Positions 63,019 to 64,000 of a DNA stretch of 64,000 nt are shown one piece after another. The notes below the pieces were generated by a model, which made no database searches, was not told the origin of the DNA, and was given only the letters and a program-made list of their open reading frames with translations. Source of the DNA: Sinorhizobium sp. 8-89. Lineage in GTDB: Bacteria > Pseudomonadota > Alphaproteobacteria > Rhizobiales > Rhizobiaceae. How positions within the stretch are numbered: the first letter of the stretch is position 1; every line of letters begins with the position of its first letter. The position numbers were made by a program, and so were the translations under genes. The stretch spans positions 199,036-263,035 of the forward strand of contig NZ_JASKLR010000008.1 in NCBI RefSeq assembly GCF_030124325.1. The letters run 5' to 3'.

Positions 63019-64000
63019 ATGGCAATCGAAGGTATGGTTCTTTCCGATGATGCGTATGCGCCGACGGCTGAAAACAGCGTGGCCGATGAAGGGGGCGCGG
63101 CTAGGGGAGACCGCATCGTCGCACAAGCGCAAAGCGGCGAGCTGCCTGAGCCGCAGTTGCTGGATCCGGCGACCGGAGCGCCTGTCGCCAGCGGCCAGGC
63201 CGCGACTCCCGCACAGCCAATGCCGGACGTCGTCCAAGCGGATGCCTCCAATATCGTCAGGCTTCCTGCGGGTGTCTCCCTTGAGCAGATTAAGGTCTTC
63301 GGCAGCGACATCGTTCTGGAGCAGCCCGATGGCTCAACGATCAGAATTCTGAACGCGGCGCTGAACATTCCCACCTTTGTTATTGGCGATGCCGAGATCC
63401 CGAAAGAGACGCTCGTCGCGGTACTCGAAGGTAACGGCATCAACGTTGCGGCAGGGCCCGATGGAGGCATCAGCGTGGCCTCCGGCCAGAGCGGAGGCGG
63501 CAATTTTTCGGATGCTAGCGGCGGCATCGGCGATGCCGGGTCGGTTATAGGGCTGCTCGACCCAACCGCGCTTCAGTTTGGCGCGCCGGCGGGTGAGGAA
63601 CAGTTGGCCGCCTTGCTCGATCCCAACGACGCGCCGGTGCTCACCGCGACGACAAGCGGCGAGGTGACCGAGGACGTCGCGGTTGTCGGCGGCAATCTGA
63701 CGACGAGTGGCACGGTCACGGTCTCCGACGCTGACGCCAACGAGACGCTGACGGTGACAGCGACGCCGGCCGGGCAGCCGGTGTGGAACGGCGGTACGCT
63801 GACGCAGGCGCAGATCGACACGCTGACGGCGGGGCTCACCGCGACGGCCGGTGGTTGGAACTACCAGGTGCCGAACGCGCTGGTGCAGTTCCTCGACGCG
63901 GGCGAGACGATCACGCTCAGCTATCAGCTGACGGTCACCGATGGCGACGGTGCCACCGACACTGAGACGGTGACGATCACCATCAACGGCACCAACGACG
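63019..64000 (+). CDS. Giant VCBS-repeat surface adhesin with LapA-like retention module (N-terminal part)
   Basis: ATG 63019 follows GGGGGA by 8 bases and opens a frame of 327 codons that runs off the window end. Residues about 70-165 resemble the retention module of LapA-type adhesins (VRLPAGVSLEQIKVFGSDIV, then QPDGSTIRI, IPTFVIGDAEIP). It contains VAAG at residues 143-146, similar to the di-alanine TAAG site cut by LapG. A VCBS-type repeat starts at about residue 203 (DPNDAPVLTATTSGEVTEDV, ending TVTITINGTND). The large repetitive protein would be exported by the neighbouring type I system and held in the outer membrane channel. Confidence 0.88.
   Translation, partial: MAIEGMVLSDDAYAPTAENSVADEGGAARGDRIVAQAQSGELPEPQLLDPATGAPVASGQAATPAQPMPDVVQADASNIVRLPAGVSLEQIKVFGSDIVLEQPDGSTIRILNAALNIPTFVIGDAEIPKETLVAVLEGNGINVAAGPDGGISVASGQSGGGNFSDASGGIGDAGSVIGLLDPTALQFGAPAGEEQLAALLDPNDAPVLTATTSGEVTEDVAVVGGNLTTSGTVTVSDADANETLTVTATPAGQPVWNGGTLTQAQIDTLTAGLTATAGGWNYQVPNALVQFLDAGETITLSYQLTVTDGDGATDTETVTITINGTND

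Overview
The window looks like an accessory chromosomal or chromid segment of a Rhizobiaceae alphaproteobacterium (Sinorhizobium/Ensifer or Rhizobium type). This rests on GC-rich codon use, many ABC transporters, FixJ-type regulators, a rhizobial intergenic repeat, divergent AraC-type pobR and pobA, a BTLCP/LapG-type protease with a type I secreted adhesin, and tyrosine-recombinase relics. No rRNA, tRNA or CRISPR array was recognised. Assignments come from reading translations and motifs; no database search was run.

1-9.6 kb: a LacI-type regulator (cut by the window edge) diverges from a run of hydrolase and membrane genes: isochorismatase-like hydrolase, XapX protein, Tat-exported YtcJ-type amidohydrolase with a Cys/His-rich tail, a small secreted protein, DoxX, an MFS_3 exporter, a Tat-exported MBL-fold hydrolase and an alpha/beta hydrolase. 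A frameshifted second isochorismatase-like gene and a decayed fragment of a third follow. 9.6-22 kb is a signalling block: patatin lipoprotein, receiver-only protein, FixJ-type regulator, AraC-type regulator, a 1706-residue pseudokinase/NTPase/GAF/histidine kinase, and a SAM/adenylate cyclase/NTPase protein.

22.8-26.4 kb holds a NitT/TauT-type ABC transporter operon with a palindromic operator candidate, followed by a class II aldolase gene whose 3' end is frameshifted. 26.5-28.5 kb is a decay zone: a small gene with a decayed duplicate, an integrase relic, a secreted alpha/beta hydrolase and a LysR stub. 28.6-35.4 kb carries SRAP, metallophosphoesterase, SDR, MscS, a GGDEF-EAL protein and an iron-permease-like protein.

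35.6-42.7 kb: pobR diverges from pobA, which is followed on the same strand by a complete Liv-type five-gene ABC transporter, suggesting linked uptake and hydroxylation of an aromatic acid. 42.9-45 kb is a second decay zone with a GFA protein, a truncated PAS protein, small ORFs and relics of molybdenum-hydroxylase subunits (PaoA/PaoB type). 45-52 kb is a minus-strand sugar operon: LacI regulator, binding protein, two permeases, cytoplasmic GH32 fructosidase and UgpC/MsmX-type ATPase. Two 12-bp palindromes share the pattern GTAAWCGWTTAC. Another integrase relic follows.

52.6-64 kb: FKBP-type PPIase, ABC-F protein, a membrane protein with a degenerate GGDEF domain, then a Lap-like adhesion system: TolC-type outer membrane protein, ABC exporter, HlyD-type adaptor, ribbon-helix-helix protein, convergent LapG-type periplasmic protease, and, divergent from the protease, the start of a VCBS-repeat adhesin that runs off the window. 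The adhesin N-terminal module carries a VAAG sequence resembling the di-alanine site LapG proteases cut. No LapD-type c-di-GMP receptor is seen.
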